Shown: positions 17,843-27,394, counted from the first letter of the stretch. The stretch is 64,000 nt of DNA from Chloroflexota bacterium (GCA_029262735.1 JAJCYY010000010.1:1-64000); one strand, 5' to 3'. Program-made: numbers and translations. Notes: generated by a model from the sequence alone, not told the origin.

Positions 17843-18994
17843 TTACCTGGTCACAACGTCCCTGATGGCCTTGCCCACGATCTCGGGCTGTCCCGCGTCG
17901 AGGCCGAAGACGTGCAGGGTGATGCGGGTTGCTCCGTCCGGCACGCGAGTCCAGATAGCCGGCTCGTACTCTCGCAGCGCGTCGACAACATCCTGGTTCG
18001 TCTTTCCAGTCACCGCAGGGTCGACCGTAACAAACACACCGAACGGCTGATGGCCGATAATGTTCTGGTTCATCTCGACGGTGACGCCGGGAATATCTCT
18101 CAGCGGCGCGGCTATTTCGTTCGACAACTTTTCTGCGTAGGCCAGGCGGTCTTCGTGGTTGATGCCGAACCACCGCTTGACTGCCGCCACAACGCCTACA
18201 ATCTCCTGCCGGTCCATTTTCTGCGGCCTTCCAACGCCTCGGATGCGGCGCGTCTCGTAGCCGGTGAACGACTGCAAGCTGATCAGGTGGATCATCTCCT
18301 CCGTACCGAGCGCCATGCCGGTGGAGTGCGGAGCACCCATGTACTTTGCAGCGATGCACTGGAAGTCGGCGCCCATACGCACGTACTTGCCGAAATTCTC
18401 AAGAGGGAAGATCTGTCCCGCAGCGTCGACCGTCACATAGACGCCCTTATCGTGCCCGATCTCGATGACTTTCTCAAGTGAGAGGATGTTCGGGTCGACC
18501 GGGTCCTGTTCGTGCACGTAGTAGTGGACGGCAACGGTGTTAGGTCCAATAGCGTCGATCAGGTCCTGTTCGGTGGTGCCTTCGTCCGTGCCATACTCAA
18601 CAAGTTTTGCCCCGGCGAGCTCCAGGCAGCGGTCATACCAGTAGCGTTGCCTCTTCTGGATCAGGATTTCATCCTTCATCCCTGAAGTGTCGGGAAGCTG
18701 TTCGATCTTGTCGTCGTCGTCACCTGCCATCATCGCCGCGGTCACCAGTGTGAGGGCGGAGCCTGCGCCCGATGTGAAGTAAGCGGCGGGAACCCCCACG
18801 GCATCTGCGACAACCTTGCCGGCTGCCAACTGCAAATCAATCAGCGGGATGAATGCGCTGTCTGCGGCGTCCATCGCATCCTTGACTTCCTGCACCGGCG
18901 TTGAGCCGCCGAGGAGCGTCACGCTGCCCGTTGCGTTGATGACCGGCGTTGCGCCCAGTTCTTTGTATATTGCTCCCCACTCAGAGGTGACCAT
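17843..18994 (-). CDS. SelA-like PLP-dependent enzyme (SelA/DgaE superfamily)
   Basis: The 383-residue protein has a fold-type-I PLP pattern: INATGSVTLLGGSTPVQEV near the N-terminus, YFTSGAGSALTL, VTVDAAGQ with the cofactor Asp190, and GADFQCIAAKYMGAPHSTG with the probable Schiff-base Lys217. These match the SelA-related group that includes D-glucosaminate-6-phosphate ammonia-lyase and other lyases. It is shorter than true selenocysteine synthase (about 460 residues) and lacks its N-terminal domain, so I do not call it SelA. GGAGTAAGGC precedes the ATG. A lyase or transferase on an amino or sugar acid is the most likely activity. Confidence 0.8.
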   Translation of the reverse strand: MVTSEWGAIYKELGATPVINATGSVTLLGGSTPVQEVKDAMDAADSAFIPLIDLQLAAGKVVADAVGVPAAYFTSGAGSALTLVTAAMMAGDDDDKIEQLPDTSGMKDEILIQKRQRYWYDRCLELAGAKLVEYGTDEGTTEQDLIDAIGPNTVAVHYYVHEQDPVDPNILSLEKVIEIGHDKGVYVTVDAAGQIFPLENFGKYVRMGADFQCIAAKYMGAPHSTGMALGTEEMIHLISLQSFTGYETRRIRGVGRPQKMDRQEIVGVVAAVKRWFGINHEDRLAYAEKLSNEIAAPLRDIPGVTVEMNQNIIGHQPFGVFVTVDPAVTGKTNQDVVDALREYEPAIWTRVPDGATRITLHVFGLDAGQPEIVGKAIRDVVTR

Positions 18995-19197
18995 GCCTTA
19001 CTCCTTAGGTTTCTGTTGACGATCTGGTTGATTCTAGGACGGCGCCGGACCGGTTTGACGATATGTGCCTGAGCCGTGGCCGCTGCGTTCGGCGCAAATA
19101 TTAACCGGGATATACTTGGCGCGTATATACCGTTCTCGTTTGACAGCACGATTCGACCTCCCCAGAACTGGTCGTTTCATACACCTTCGGAGTTCAG

Positions 19198-19827
19198 ATG
19201 ACGCCAGACGAGTCAGTACGAAGTGCGGTTCCGGTGACGATCGAGCACACCGGGCGCAGTGTTAGCGCGCTGGAGTGGAAGACGGTCAGTTCAGGACCGA
19301 CAATAGTAGTCGCCGTTGAGGGCGATATTGCGGAGCTGGCCGGGCCGGTCGCCGAGAAGCTGATGGACAACAACCGGGTGATCGGAGTTTCGCTTACGTC
19401 CGCATGGGACCCGGTCACCATCGCATGGTGGGCGGCTGACCCTATCGTGCTGCTGGCGCAGGGCGCTCCGGCACGATTGGCCTGCAAGACTGCGAAGCTT
19501 GCGCCGGGGGCGCTGAGGGCACTGGTGTTAGCGGACTATTCGCCGGGACAGGACTCTGACGCGTCCACAGGAATCGTCGTTCCGGTGCTTGTCTTTCATG
19601 GCCGCGATAGTTCTGCTGAGACGCACACGCAGGCGGTCAGGTTGCATGAAGACATTCCTGGTAGCCATCTGATCGAACTGGATGGTTGCGTCGAGCTGCC
19701 GACGAAGAACTGTGCGACGGCGCTTGCTGAGTCTTTGACGTGGTACCTGGATGAGCTGGGCAAACCGTTCATGGAGTTCGACCAGTTTAATGGCGCTTCG
19801 AAGGAACCGGTGGACCCGCGCGCGTGA
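19198..19827 (+). CDS. Degenerate alpha/beta-hydrolase-like protein
   Basis: The 209-residue protein has late alpha/beta-hydrolase elements: RALVLADYSPG after the expected nucleophile helix, VPVLVFHGRDSS as the acid strand and SHLIELDGCVELPTKN near the usual histidine. The nucleophile elbow G-x-S-x-G is missing; the matching place reads LLAQGAPARLACKTA. It is also short at the N-terminus. This suggests a non-enzymatic member or a structural relative. The TIVVAVEGDIAELAG region could be the start of the core sheet. The family call is tentative. Confidence 0.55.
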   Translation: MTPDESVRSAVPVTIEHTGRSVSALEWKTVSSGPTIVVAVEGDIAELAGPVAEKLMDNNRVIGVSLTSAWDPVTIAWWAADPIVLLAQGAPARLACKTAKLAPGALRALVLADYSPGQDSDASTGIVVPVLVFHGRDSSAETHTQAVRLHEDIPGSHLIELDGCVELPTKNCATALAESLTWYLDELGKPFMEFDQFNGASKEPVDPRA

Positions 19828-19971
19828 TCGGCCTGCTTCACGGTTCGCCCTGACCAACCACCCAAACACGCCAGACGCTGCCATAATGCGGCTCGCTATC
19901 AACGTTAGCAGTGCCGGTAGTTGTGGCCGGAACAGAACGACCTGTGTTTCGAATCAGGAAGGGTGAAACAA

Positions 19972-21048
19972 ATGCGCGCAGCCGTATTCAACGAAATCAA
20001 TCAACCGCTAACCATCGAAGACATCCAGGTCGACAAGCCGGCCTCGCATGAAGTGCTGGTCAGGACGGTCGCAACCGGCGTCTGCCATTCAGACCTGCAC
20101 TTTGCAGAAGGTCTGTATCCGATGCAGACGCCGACCGTGCTGGGCCACGAAGGCGCAGGGATAGTCGAGGCTGTCGGGGAGTTGGTCACCGATTTCGCCC
20201 CGGGCGACCACGTCATCCTCTGTCTTTCGGTCTTCTGCGGGAAGTGTGAGCACTGCATCAGCGGACATCCTGCACGCTGCCCGAACAGGCCAACGAGGGC
20301 AGCGACAGACGCGTCTCGACTGAGCCGAAATGGCGAGCCTGTCGGACAGATGTCGAACCTTGCCACTTACGCAGAGCAGATGCTCGTCCACGAAAACAGC
20401 GTTGTGAAGATTCGGGAGGACATGCCGTTCGAGGGCGCTGCACTGATCGGCTGCGGAGTGACGACGGGCGTTGGCGCGGTGCTGAATACGGCGCGCATTG
20501 AGGCTGGATCGTCGGTGGTTGTTTTCGGGACAGGCGGCGTGGGGCTTGGTGCGATACAGGGGGCGAAGCTTGGCGGCGCTGCACAGATCATAGCGGTCGA
20601 CATTCACGAGTCGAAGCTCAAGACGGCGCTGGACCTTGGAGCCACACACGTCGTCGATTCTTCGTCGCACGACCCGGTTGAGGCGATTATCGACCTGACC
20701 GGCGGGGGCGTTGACTACACGTTTGAGGCGGTCGGCCTGAAGGAGACTGCCGAGGCGTGCTGGGAGTCGCTGAAGCCGGGCGGAACTGCGACGATCGTCG
20801 GCATGATTCCGGTTGGGACGAAGATCGAGATCGAAGGCAGCGGGCTACGAGAGCGCAAACTGCAGGGCTCGAGCATGGGTTCGAACCGATTCAAGATCGA
20901 TATGCCGAAGTATGTTGAGTTTTACATGCAGGGTCGTTTGCTGCTGGATGAGATGGTGAGCCGCCGGGGCAAGCTTGACGACATAAACGAGGCGTTCAGG
21001 GCGATGAAGGCGGGTGAGGTGGCGAGGACTGTGCTGATGTTCGGTTAG
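19972..21048 (+). CDS. Zinc-dependent alcohol dehydrogenase (class III-like MDR)
   Basis: The protein of about 358 residues begins at ATG 19972 (GGGTG 7 nt upstream), MRAAVFNEINQPLTIEDI. It has the catalytic zinc ligands in GVCHSDLHF and GHEGAGIVEAVG, the structural zinc cysteines in CGKCEHCISGHPARCPN, and the NAD-binding FGTGGVGLGAIQGAKLGGA. The order and spacing match the class III/Zn-ADH branch of medium-chain dehydrogenases. It could oxidise primary alcohols, an aryl alcohol or an S-adduct such as that of mycothiol or formaldehyde. Substrate is not determined. It converges on a hypothetical gene. Confidence 0.93.
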   Translation: MRAAVFNEINQPLTIEDIQVDKPASHEVLVRTVATGVCHSDLHFAEGLYPMQTPTVLGHEGAGIVEAVGELVTDFAPGDHVILCLSVFCGKCEHCISGHPARCPNRPTRAATDASRLSRNGEPVGQMSNLATYAEQMLVHENSVVKIREDMPFEGAALIGCGVTTGVGAVLNTARIEAGSSVVVFGTGGVGLGAIQGAKLGGAAQIIAVDIHESKLKTALDLGATHVVDSSSHDPVEAIIDLTGGGVDYTFEAVGLKETAEACWESLKPGGTATIVGMIPVGTKIEIEGSGLRERKLQGSSMGSNRFKIDMPKYVEFYMQGRLLLDEMVSRRGKLDDINEAFRAMKAGEVARTVLMFG

Positions 21049-21084
21049 GGGAACGCGTACTACCGCCTCAGTTCGTATCTATCA

Positions 21085-21828
21085 CTAAATCGCTAGCTGA
21101 GCAGCTTCTACGAGCCTGATCGTCGATGCTTGTTGTTGCTTTATATCTGCACTCGTAGTTACCGAGCTTCGGTTTTGAGCACGCTGACGCATCTCTGGGA
21201 GTCTGCTCACATCGGTTAAGGGCCACAACACATCCTTCCAATCCTGAGTTTCGTCAGGGTATGTCAGTCCTTCGATTGACTGGCTGAATTCGAAACCATG
21301 ATCCCGAAGTCCTTGCACCTCGGAGAGTCGCTCTGAAGCCTCATCGTCATGAGCCTGAGAACTGAATGTACCGGGCACCATCAACCGCATACCTTTTGCC
21401 CCCGATTGCTCGTAGAGAATTGCTCGGAGCAGATCCGGATTTTGCTGCCAATGAGTGATCTCTGGGTATCGCGGCACTTTCAGATTTCGTCGCACAGTCC
21501 TGTTTGATCCCATTCGGACCAGTACGCCACGCAGCGACAACCCCGCGTCAGAACCATCAGGTTCGCTCACTACAAAAACGTTTCTCCACAATGTGCCTCC
21601 TACCAACAACGCATCAGTTGGTGACACAAACCGCATGATTGCTGAATCGGATGAAAGTTCGACCGAGCGTACTTCCGAACCAAATTGGGATTCCGCTTCG
21701 TCTATAGACTGGCCGATCAGTTGAGCGAATCGGTTGTATCGGCGTCTCACGGTGCCAAGACTCCGAGACGCAAAGAGCCCCTTTGTTCCAAGTAGGTCGC
21801 AATACAACAAAGCTTTGGTCTTCCCCAT
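21085..21828 (-). CDS. Hypothetical protein with nucleotidyl-cyclase-like fold
   Basis: The protein of about 247 residues starts at ATG 21828 with GGGAGG 5 nt upstream. Its N-terminal ALLYCDLLGTKGLFA and ELSSDSAIMRFVSPT resemble the two acidic strands of the class III nucleotidyl-cyclase/GGDEF palm fold found in many uncharacterised proteins with D(I/L)LG...SDS patterns. Catalytic competence cannot be judged. Codon use is a little more AT-rich than the neighbours. It follows the SMP-30 gene by 12 nt, so co-transcription is possible although the functions look unrelated. Confidence 0.6.
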   Translation of the reverse strand: MGKTKALLYCDLLGTKGLFASRSLGTVRRRYNRFAQLIGQSIDEAESQFGSEVRSVELSSDSAIMRFVSPTDALLVGGTLWRNVFVVSEPDGSDAGLSLRGVLVRMGSNRTVRRNLKVPRYPEITHWQQNPDLLRAILYEQSGAKGMRLMVPGTFSSQAHDDEASERLSEVQGLRDHGFEFSQSIEGLTYPDETQDWKDVLWPLTDVSRLPEMRQRAQNRSSVTTSADIKQQQASTIRLVEAAQLAI

Positions 21829-21840
21829 CACATCCTCCCA

Positions 21841-22719
21841 TCACCCCTTCATCAGCGGTAACCCGTCTATGTCTACTTCGTGCACTTCGAGGTGGCCTAC
21901 ACCCTGTTCGGTAACGTAGAGCTTGCCTGATCCGGCCGGGCCGAAGGCGACGTTTGTGGGCGCTGGGCCTTCCAGTGCGATGCGCCGAACGACATTGCCG
22001 TCCGGGCCGAGCACCGTGACGTCCTGCTGCCCTACCACCGCAACGTACAGATCGCCGTCGGTGCCGAACGTCATCCCGTCAGGACCGCGCAGACCGAGCG
22101 GGGCGCGAGTCTCGTCAACAACAGACCCGAAGACCTCTTTCTCCGTACTCACAGCGCCGTTCACCCACCGATGCCTGTAGATCAGCCCTGACTGCGTGGC
22201 TGCAACATAAAGCGAGTTGTCTGAGGCAAACGCGATGCCGTTTGCGAACTCGTAGCCGGTGCCGATGATCTCGCCCTCACCCGTCGATGGATCGATCCTG
22301 TAGACACGAGCGTCCGTCGGCCAGTTTTGCCGCTGCCCAGGCGGAAGATCCCGCCAGCTATCCATGTGAACTCCGGTGTCGGTCATGTAGAGCATGCCAT
22401 CGGGCCCGAAGCGCAGGTCGTTTGGGAACAGGAAGTCCTTGCCCTCGCAAGAGGTCGCAACGATCTCGACATCTCCATCAAGCGTTACGTGCAGCAGCGC
22501 CGGTGGATTCACTGACTCGGCGACCCAGAGCGTACCGTCAGCGGCCAAGGTCATACCATTTGGACGACCTGTTTTCGCAACTACCCTGCGCTCTTTGCCA
22601 TCTGCGCTCAGCCAGAGTATCCAGCCACGGCTCTCGTGCATTTCGACCAGGCATAGGTTTCCGTCGGACAGAAGCACAGGCGCTTCGGGATTCTTCAGGT
22701 CGTCTACGAATATGGTCAT
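21841..22719 (-). CDS. SMP-30/gluconolactonase-family beta-propeller lactonase
   Basis: The 292-residue protein shows the repeated beta-propeller blades of the SMP-30/LRE family: GRPNGMTLAADGTLWVAES, FPNDLRFGPDGMLYMTDTG, FANGIAFASDNSLYVAAT and GPDGMTFGTDGDLYVAVVG. The conserved Asn in PNDL and Asp in DGMTF are metal ligands in gluconolactonases. Such enzymes hydrolyse sugar or other lactones. It is a distinct branch from the two SMP-30 genes at 43.7-45.6 kb. It is divergent from the enolase-superfamily gene at 22963, with which it could share a pathway. Confidence 0.87.
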   Translation of the reverse strand: MTIFVDDLKNPEAPVLLSDGNLCLVEMHESRGWILWLSADGKERRVVAKTGRPNGMTLAADGTLWVAESVNPPALLHVTLDGDVEIVATSCEGKDFLFPNDLRFGPDGMLYMTDTGVHMDSWRDLPPGQRQNWPTDARVYRIDPSTGEGEIIGTGYEFANGIAFASDNSLYVAATQSGLIYRHRWVNGAVSTEKEVFGSVVDETRAPLGLRGPDGMTFGTDGDLYVAVVGQQDVTVLGPDGNVVRRIALEGPAPTNVAFGPAGSGKLYVTEQGVGHLEVHEVDIDGLPLMKG

Positions 22720-22962
22720 CGCGGTTGTCTCACTGGACTTGGGCGTATCTGGTCGTCGGAGTGATGAGCTGCATCTTAGCTGCTGTTATCGGTAACACGG
22801 CAGTCTTATCGCGATTCACCGAAGGCGGTGATAATCTTCGCTCGGCCAGCCGGGTGCTCGGATCGAAACGGCTATGTCTCGTTGCAGGATCGCCATCTAT
22901 CGACGGGCTCAGGATGGTTCGTTAGCCTGCTCCTCACCCATCAAACCACGCCAGGGAAGTAC

Positions 22963-24153
22963 ATGAAGATCAAAGAGATTCGCGCCTTCGCAATTGACGT
23001 CACGCCGCAGATGAAGACGAAGCCACGGGTGCCGCAACTTCCCGGCGACACCAGCTTCGTAAGCCCTATGCGTCGATACCCGGAGTTCTCAAGAGAGGAA
23101 ATTACGCCGGGGCGCGGAAACTGGTCGAGGACGGCGTGTGTTGTCACCGCAGAGGACGGCACATGGGGTTTCGGGATGTCCCAGATGAGCGCGCCGGTGA
23201 CCGCGCTGATCAACGATCACATCGGGCCTTTGCTTGAAGGCCAGAACTGCATGGCGATCGAGAAGATGTGGGACATCATGCAGCGGTCGACGAGTGCGTT
23301 CGGTACGGCAGGGCTGGTCAGTTACGCCATCAGTGCCGTGGACAACGCACTTTGGGACCTGAAGGGGAAGGTGCTTGGCAGACCCGTTTATGAGCTCATG
23401 GGCGGTCCGCAGAAGGACAAGATTTTCTGCTACGCAAGCTGTACCGACATGTCCTGGGGCGTCGAGAACAGCATTGAGTGGTTCCTTGAACTCGGTTTCA
23501 AGGCGGTGAAGCTTTTCATCCCGCACGGCCCAGAGGAAAACCTTGACGGTCTACGCAAGAACGAAGAGATGGTGGCGAAGACGCGTGAGCAGGTGGGAGA
23601 TTCGGTCGAGATTGCGGTGGACTCATGGATATCGCTGAATGTTGAGTACGCTGTCCGGCTGGCTGAGGTGTTGAGGCCTTATCGGATCAAGTGGCAAGAG
23701 GACTCCTTCACACCGGAGGAAATCGGGAGCTATACGCATCTGCGGCGTCGGGCGCCGTATCAGACGATTGCGACCGGTGAGCACTGGTACTCGTTGCAGC
23801 CGTTTGCGTTTGCGTGCGCCAATGGCCTGGTCGACATTCTGCAGCCGGACCCGCAGTGGGTTGGCGGTGTAACTGGTGTGATGAAGATCTGCCACATGGC
23901 GCAGGCACATGGTGTTTCGGTGATCTCGCACGCAGGCATGAACTACCCGTTCGGGCAGCACGTTTCGTATGCGATGCCAGCAATCATGTGGGGCGAAAGG
24001 TCGGAAGGCGTCTCGCCGCCGGGAGTTCCGCTTGAGGAACGCGTGTCACTGCCGGGGACCCCGGTCATCAAGGACGGCTACCTGGTCCCGAGCGACGCGC
24101 CGGGTTTCGGCTTCGAGTTCACGAAGGAGTGGCTGCAGGAGCGAGCGACTTAG
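22963..24153 (+). CDS. Enolase-superfamily dehydratase, L-rhamnonate-dehydratase-like
   Basis: The protein of 396 residues starts at ATG 22963 (AGGGAA upstream); the longer frame from 22828 looks non-coding. It has the MR/MLE barrel with IEKMWDIMQRSTSAFGTAGLVSYAISAVDNALWDLKGKVLGRPVYELMGG, the metal ligands in VDSWISL, WQEDSF and ATGEHWYS, and the catalytic region VISHAGMNYPFGQH. These resemble L-rhamnonate dehydratase more than mandelate racemase. The expected reaction is dehydration of an acid sugar to a 2-keto-3-deoxy acid; the specific sugar is uncertain. Confidence 0.88.
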   Translation: MKIKEIRAFAIDVTPQMKTKPRVPQLPGDTSFVSPMRRYPEFSREEITPGRGNWSRTACVVTAEDGTWGFGMSQMSAPVTALINDHIGPLLEGQNCMAIEKMWDIMQRSTSAFGTAGLVSYAISAVDNALWDLKGKVLGRPVYELMGGPQKDKIFCYASCTDMSWGVENSIEWFLELGFKAVKLFIPHGPEENLDGLRKNEEMVAKTREQVGDSVEIAVDSWISLNVEYAVRLAEVLRPYRIKWQEDSFTPEEIGSYTHLRRRAPYQTIATGEHWYSLQPFAFACANGLVDILQPDPQWVGGVTGVMKICHMAQAHGVSVISHAGMNYPFGQHVSYAMPAIMWGERSEGVSPPGVPLEERVSLPGTPVIKDGYLVPSDAPGFGFEFTKEWLQERAT

Positions 24154-24185
24154 TCGTCCAACGACGAACTCGGATCAGCTGTTAG

Positions 24186-25439
24186 TTACGGTGCTGCAGG
24201 TTCGTCGAAGGTGGCGCTGGCGTTGAGAGTCACTGCAAAGTCTGCGGGATTGATGCCATCAAAGTCCCGATCTTCTTCCGGGATCAGATCCTCGAAACCC
24301 TCCGGCAATGCCAGTTCGATGGACCAATCAGCAGCCGTCACCCAACCGGTATCAGCATCGAGTGTCAGCATGACGGTGTAAGGCTCGAATATGACGCTGG
24401 AAAGCAGCGCCAACATGCTGCGCTCATCTGGCTCCAACTCCGCAATTCCATCTGTGACCTTGCCAGCGTCTTCACCAAGTGCCGATGCAACCTCGATGGC
24501 CAGGCGCTCACCAAGTGCCAGCACGTCGATCTCACCCGGAGTGACAACAACCTGCACGGTCGCCGTTCCGTTCGAGATATCTGTCAGTTCGTAGCTGAAA
24601 GTACCGTCGGTCGCGAAGCCAAAGGCGGTAGGAGTCTTACCGGCAACGACGACCGGCTGGCCGACTGTGTATTCACCGGCACGCATGAGAAACAGGTTTG
24701 CGGTTGCTGCGTTCAGCATGGAGTCGGCGGCGATCTGTGCCGCTTCGGTGTCCGGCAGTTCCGCAAGCGCTGTGTTCAGCTTTTCGATGTCGTCAGCGTC
24801 GATAATCTCTTCGCCCGCGAGCGCGGCGAGCCTGGTCATCGAGTCGGCGAGGCGACGAACGGTTTCCGCGAGTTCGTCCAGGTTCGTGACGCCGGTGAGT
24901 GCGCCGGAGCCATCAATCCCGAACTCGACGCCGAGGTCCAACTGGTTTACAAGGCCCAGCATCGCTGTGAACTGCCCGAAATCGGCCTCGCCGAATCCCG
25001 GTTGCTCCAGGGTCTGCAACTCAAGCTGATTTATGATCTCTTCAATGGAAACGTCCAGCTCGCCAGTTGCGCCGTTCGAGTTCTTCGAAAGGATGCTGAC
25101 GGTTCCGGTGGACGAGGTTTGCTCGGACTCGAAATCGGGCACCCCGCCTCCCAGAGCCTGAGCGGTGTCGAACATGCTTTGAAGCTCGGGATTGAATTTG
25201 GCCGACCCGGTGACCGTAATGACGCGGGAGTCACCCTCTTCCCACGGCGGCGACCATGTCAGCGTTTCGCCCTCTACCTGGAACGACGCAGCGCCGACGC
25301 CGTCTTCGCTACGGTCCGTTCCACAGGCAACGGCGGCTATGAGCAGGACGGAAGATAGCGCCAGAATGAGCCGGGAACTGCGGAGATACCCTGCGCGTTG
25401 CGAGAATACGGTTGAGATGCGGAGTCGAGGGATCATCAC
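24186..25439 (-). CDS. Large putative lipoprotein
   Basis: The 417-residue protein has a signal peptide RLILALSSVLLIAAVAC ending in a lipobox, followed by a charged linker and a long domain with repeated beta strands (GEGDSRVITVTGSAKF-type). It is mainly acidic, with ISNGTATVQVVVTPGEIDVLALGERL and FAVTLNASATFDEP near the end. No family is recognised. An extracytoplasmic, lipid-anchored location is predicted. It converges on the enolase-superfamily gene with a 32-nt gap. Confidence 0.75.
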   Translation of the reverse strand: MMIPRLRISTVFSQRAGYLRSSRLILALSSVLLIAAVACGTDRSEDGVGAASFQVEGETLTWSPPWEEGDSRVITVTGSAKFNPELQSMFDTAQALGGGVPDFESEQTSSTGTVSILSKNSNGATGELDVSIEEIINQLELQTLEQPGFGEADFGQFTAMLGLVNQLDLGVEFGIDGSGALTGVTNLDELAETVRRLADSMTRLAALAGEEIIDADDIEKLNTALAELPDTEAAQIAADSMLNAATANLFLMRAGEYTVGQPVVVAGKTPTAFGFATDGTFSYELTDISNGTATVQVVVTPGEIDVLALGERLAIEVASALGEDAGKVTDGIAELEPDERSMLALLSSVIFEPYTVMLTLDADTGWVTAADWSIELALPEGFEDLIPEEDRDFDGINPADFAVTLNASATFDEPAAP

Positions 25440-25636
25440 TAAACCTCGTATGCCTGTGACAGGCCGGATTTTTCAGCGCCGCGGTCGGCTTCCTGACGAT
25501 TACACGCCGGGACTTCTCCAAGTATTACGGCCGATGACCCCGTGCAGACCGCTTTCCACACAGGTAAGCGTACACCCGCGGCCCTCTGAACGGCCTGAAA
25601 GCGGCATGAAGAATCCGGGCAGGATCGGCCCGCGGC

Positions 25637-27394
25637 CTAGTCGTCCTCAAGTGTAGATGTGTCGCCTTCCGGCAGACCGAGCTCCCTGGCCTTCAGCAAG
25701 CGGCGCATGATCTTGCCTGAACGGGTCTTCGGCATCACGTCGATGAAATCGATCTCTCTTGGCGCAACGCCTGCAGAAAGCTTGTCGCGGGAGAAGCGGA
25801 TCAGCTCTCGCTGGAGCTGTGTTGAAGGCTCGTAGTCGGGAGTCAGCGTCACGAACGCCTTCACCACCTCCATAGCAATAGGATCGGGCTTGCCTATCAC
25901 TCCTGCCTCGGCCACCGCCGGGTGCTCGATTAGCGCACTCTCGACCTCAAATGGCCCGACAAGATGGCCCGCCGTGTTGATCACATCGTCTGCCCTGCCC
26001 TGGAACCAGAAGAATCCGTCTTCGTCCACCGACGCCTGGTCCCCGGTGATGTACCAGCCCTTCTTGAAGCGCGAGTTGTACATCTCGTCCTGCCGCCAGT
26101 AGGCGTACATCATGGAGGGCCAGCCGGGTCGGACGGCGAGTGCGCCTGCCTCGCCGGGCGGCAGCAGTTCGAAGTTGTCGTCCAGAACGCCCATAGTCAC
26201 CCCGGGGATCGGCCGGCCCATGGAGCCTGGTCGTACTGGCATCGAGGCGTAGTTGGCGCACATGATTGCGCCGGTTTCCGTTTGCCACCAGTTGTCGTGG
26301 ATCGGCATCTTGTAGTGCTCGTTGCCCCAGACAACAGCCTCGGGGTTGAGCGGTTCGCCGACCGAGCCGATGAAGCGAAGCGACTTCAGCGAATGGTCTT
26401 CGACAGGCTTCGCTCCGGCGCGCATGAGCAGCCGCACAGCTGTAGGTGCGGTGTACCACACGGTTACGTTGTACTTGTCGATGATGTCGTACCAGGATCC
26501 GGCGCTGAATCCGCCTTCGTAGATGATCTGCGTGACGCCGTTTGTCCACGGGGCCATCATGCCGTAAGAGGTACCGGTCACCCAGCCGGGGTCGGCCGTG
26601 CAGAAGTAGATATCGTCGAACTTGAGATCCAACGCCCAGTGGCCGGTCAACCACTGCTGCACTACCGCCTGGTGCCGGTGCAGGACGCCTTTCGGCTTGC
26701 CGGTTGAGCCGGAGGTGTAGTGCATGATCGAGAAGTCATACTGGCTGGTGTTCTCGACTGAGAAGTCGGTGGATGATGCGTTCGCCATCAGCTCGTTGTA
26801 GTCGAGATCGCCGTCTGCCAGCGGCTCGCTACTGCGGCCGTTCTTGTTGACGATGATTACTTTTTCGACGCTTGGCAGGTCCTTGAAGATCCCGGATATC
26901 TTCGCCTTTAGCTCTGGCGAAGTGATGACGAAGCGGCCTTCAGCGTCCTGGATGCGGTCCCTAACAGGTTCAGGCCCAAAGGCGGAGAACAGTGGAGCAA
27001 TAACTCCTCCCGCCTTCAGGATTCCCATTGCGGCGAAGTAAAGCTCGGGCAGCCTGTCCATGAAGATGAAGACGCGGTCCCCGCGCTCGATTCCGAGTCC
27101 TTTCATGACTGCGCCGAAGCGGTCGGAGTGCTCCTTGAAGTCGGAGTAGGTGTAGCGCTCTTCTTCGCCGTTCTTGCCGACCCAGATCATGGCCAGCTTG
27201 TCACCGTGTCCGCGGACTACATGGCGGTCAACGGCTTCGTAGGCGTTGTTGAGGCCACCGCCCGGCAGCCAGTCCATCTTTGCGAAACCATCCCGCCACC
27301 AGTCGAAATCTGCACGGGAAGCGGCATAGTCAACGAGGTTCGGATCTGTGTTCTCGTACGGGCCGGATGGCTTGGCGATCTCCTGGTAGTCCAT
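25637..27394 (-). CDS. acsA: Acetyl-CoA synthetase (AMP-forming acyl-CoA ligase)
   Basis: The 585-residue protein carries the adenylation motifs in order: MHYTSGSTGKPKGVLHRH, the WWQTETGAI core, GWYITGDQASVDEDGFFWFQGRADDVINTAGHLVGPFEVE and the C-terminal KTRSGKIMRRLLKARELG with the acetylatable, catalytic lysine. Together they identify an acetate/propionate-CoA ligase of the shorter Acs type. It activates acetate with ATP and CoA. The C-terminal KTRSGK lysine is the usual target of reversible acetylation, which the AcuC-like protein at 4980-6128 might relieve; that link is inference. Confidence 0.93.
   Translation of the reverse strand: MDYQEIAKPSGPYENTDPNLVDYAASRADFDWWRDGFAKMDWLPGGGLNNAYEAVDRHVVRGHGDKLAMIWVGKNGEEERYTYSDFKEHSDRFGAVMKGLGIERGDRVFIFMDRLPELYFAAMGILKAGGVIAPLFSAFGPEPVRDRIQDAEGRFVITSPELKAKISGIFKDLPSVEKVIIVNKNGRSSEPLADGDLDYNELMANASSTDFSVENTSQYDFSIMHYTSGSTGKPKGVLHRHQAVVQQWLTGHWALDLKFDDIYFCTADPGWVTGTSYGMMAPWTNGVTQIIYEGGFSAGSWYDIIDKYNVTVWYTAPTAVRLLMRAGAKPVEDHSLKSLRFIGSVGEPLNPEAVVWGNEHYKMPIHDNWWQTETGAIMCANYASMPVRPGSMGRPIPGVTMGVLDDNFELLPPGEAGALAVRPGWPSMMYAYWRQDEMYNSRFKKGWYITGDQASVDEDGFFWFQGRADDVINTAGHLVGPFEVESALIEHPAVAEAGVIGKPDPIAMEVVKAFVTLTPDYEPSTQLQRELIRFSRDKLSAGVAPREIDFIDVMPKTRSGKIMRRLLKARELGLPEGDTSTLEDD

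Noticed and set aside
22828-22962. Upstream N-terminal extension of the enolase-superfamily gene (45 residues)
   Set aside because: The residues show no family similarity, and an ATG at 22963 has AGGGAA immediately upstream, so the shorter form is preferred.
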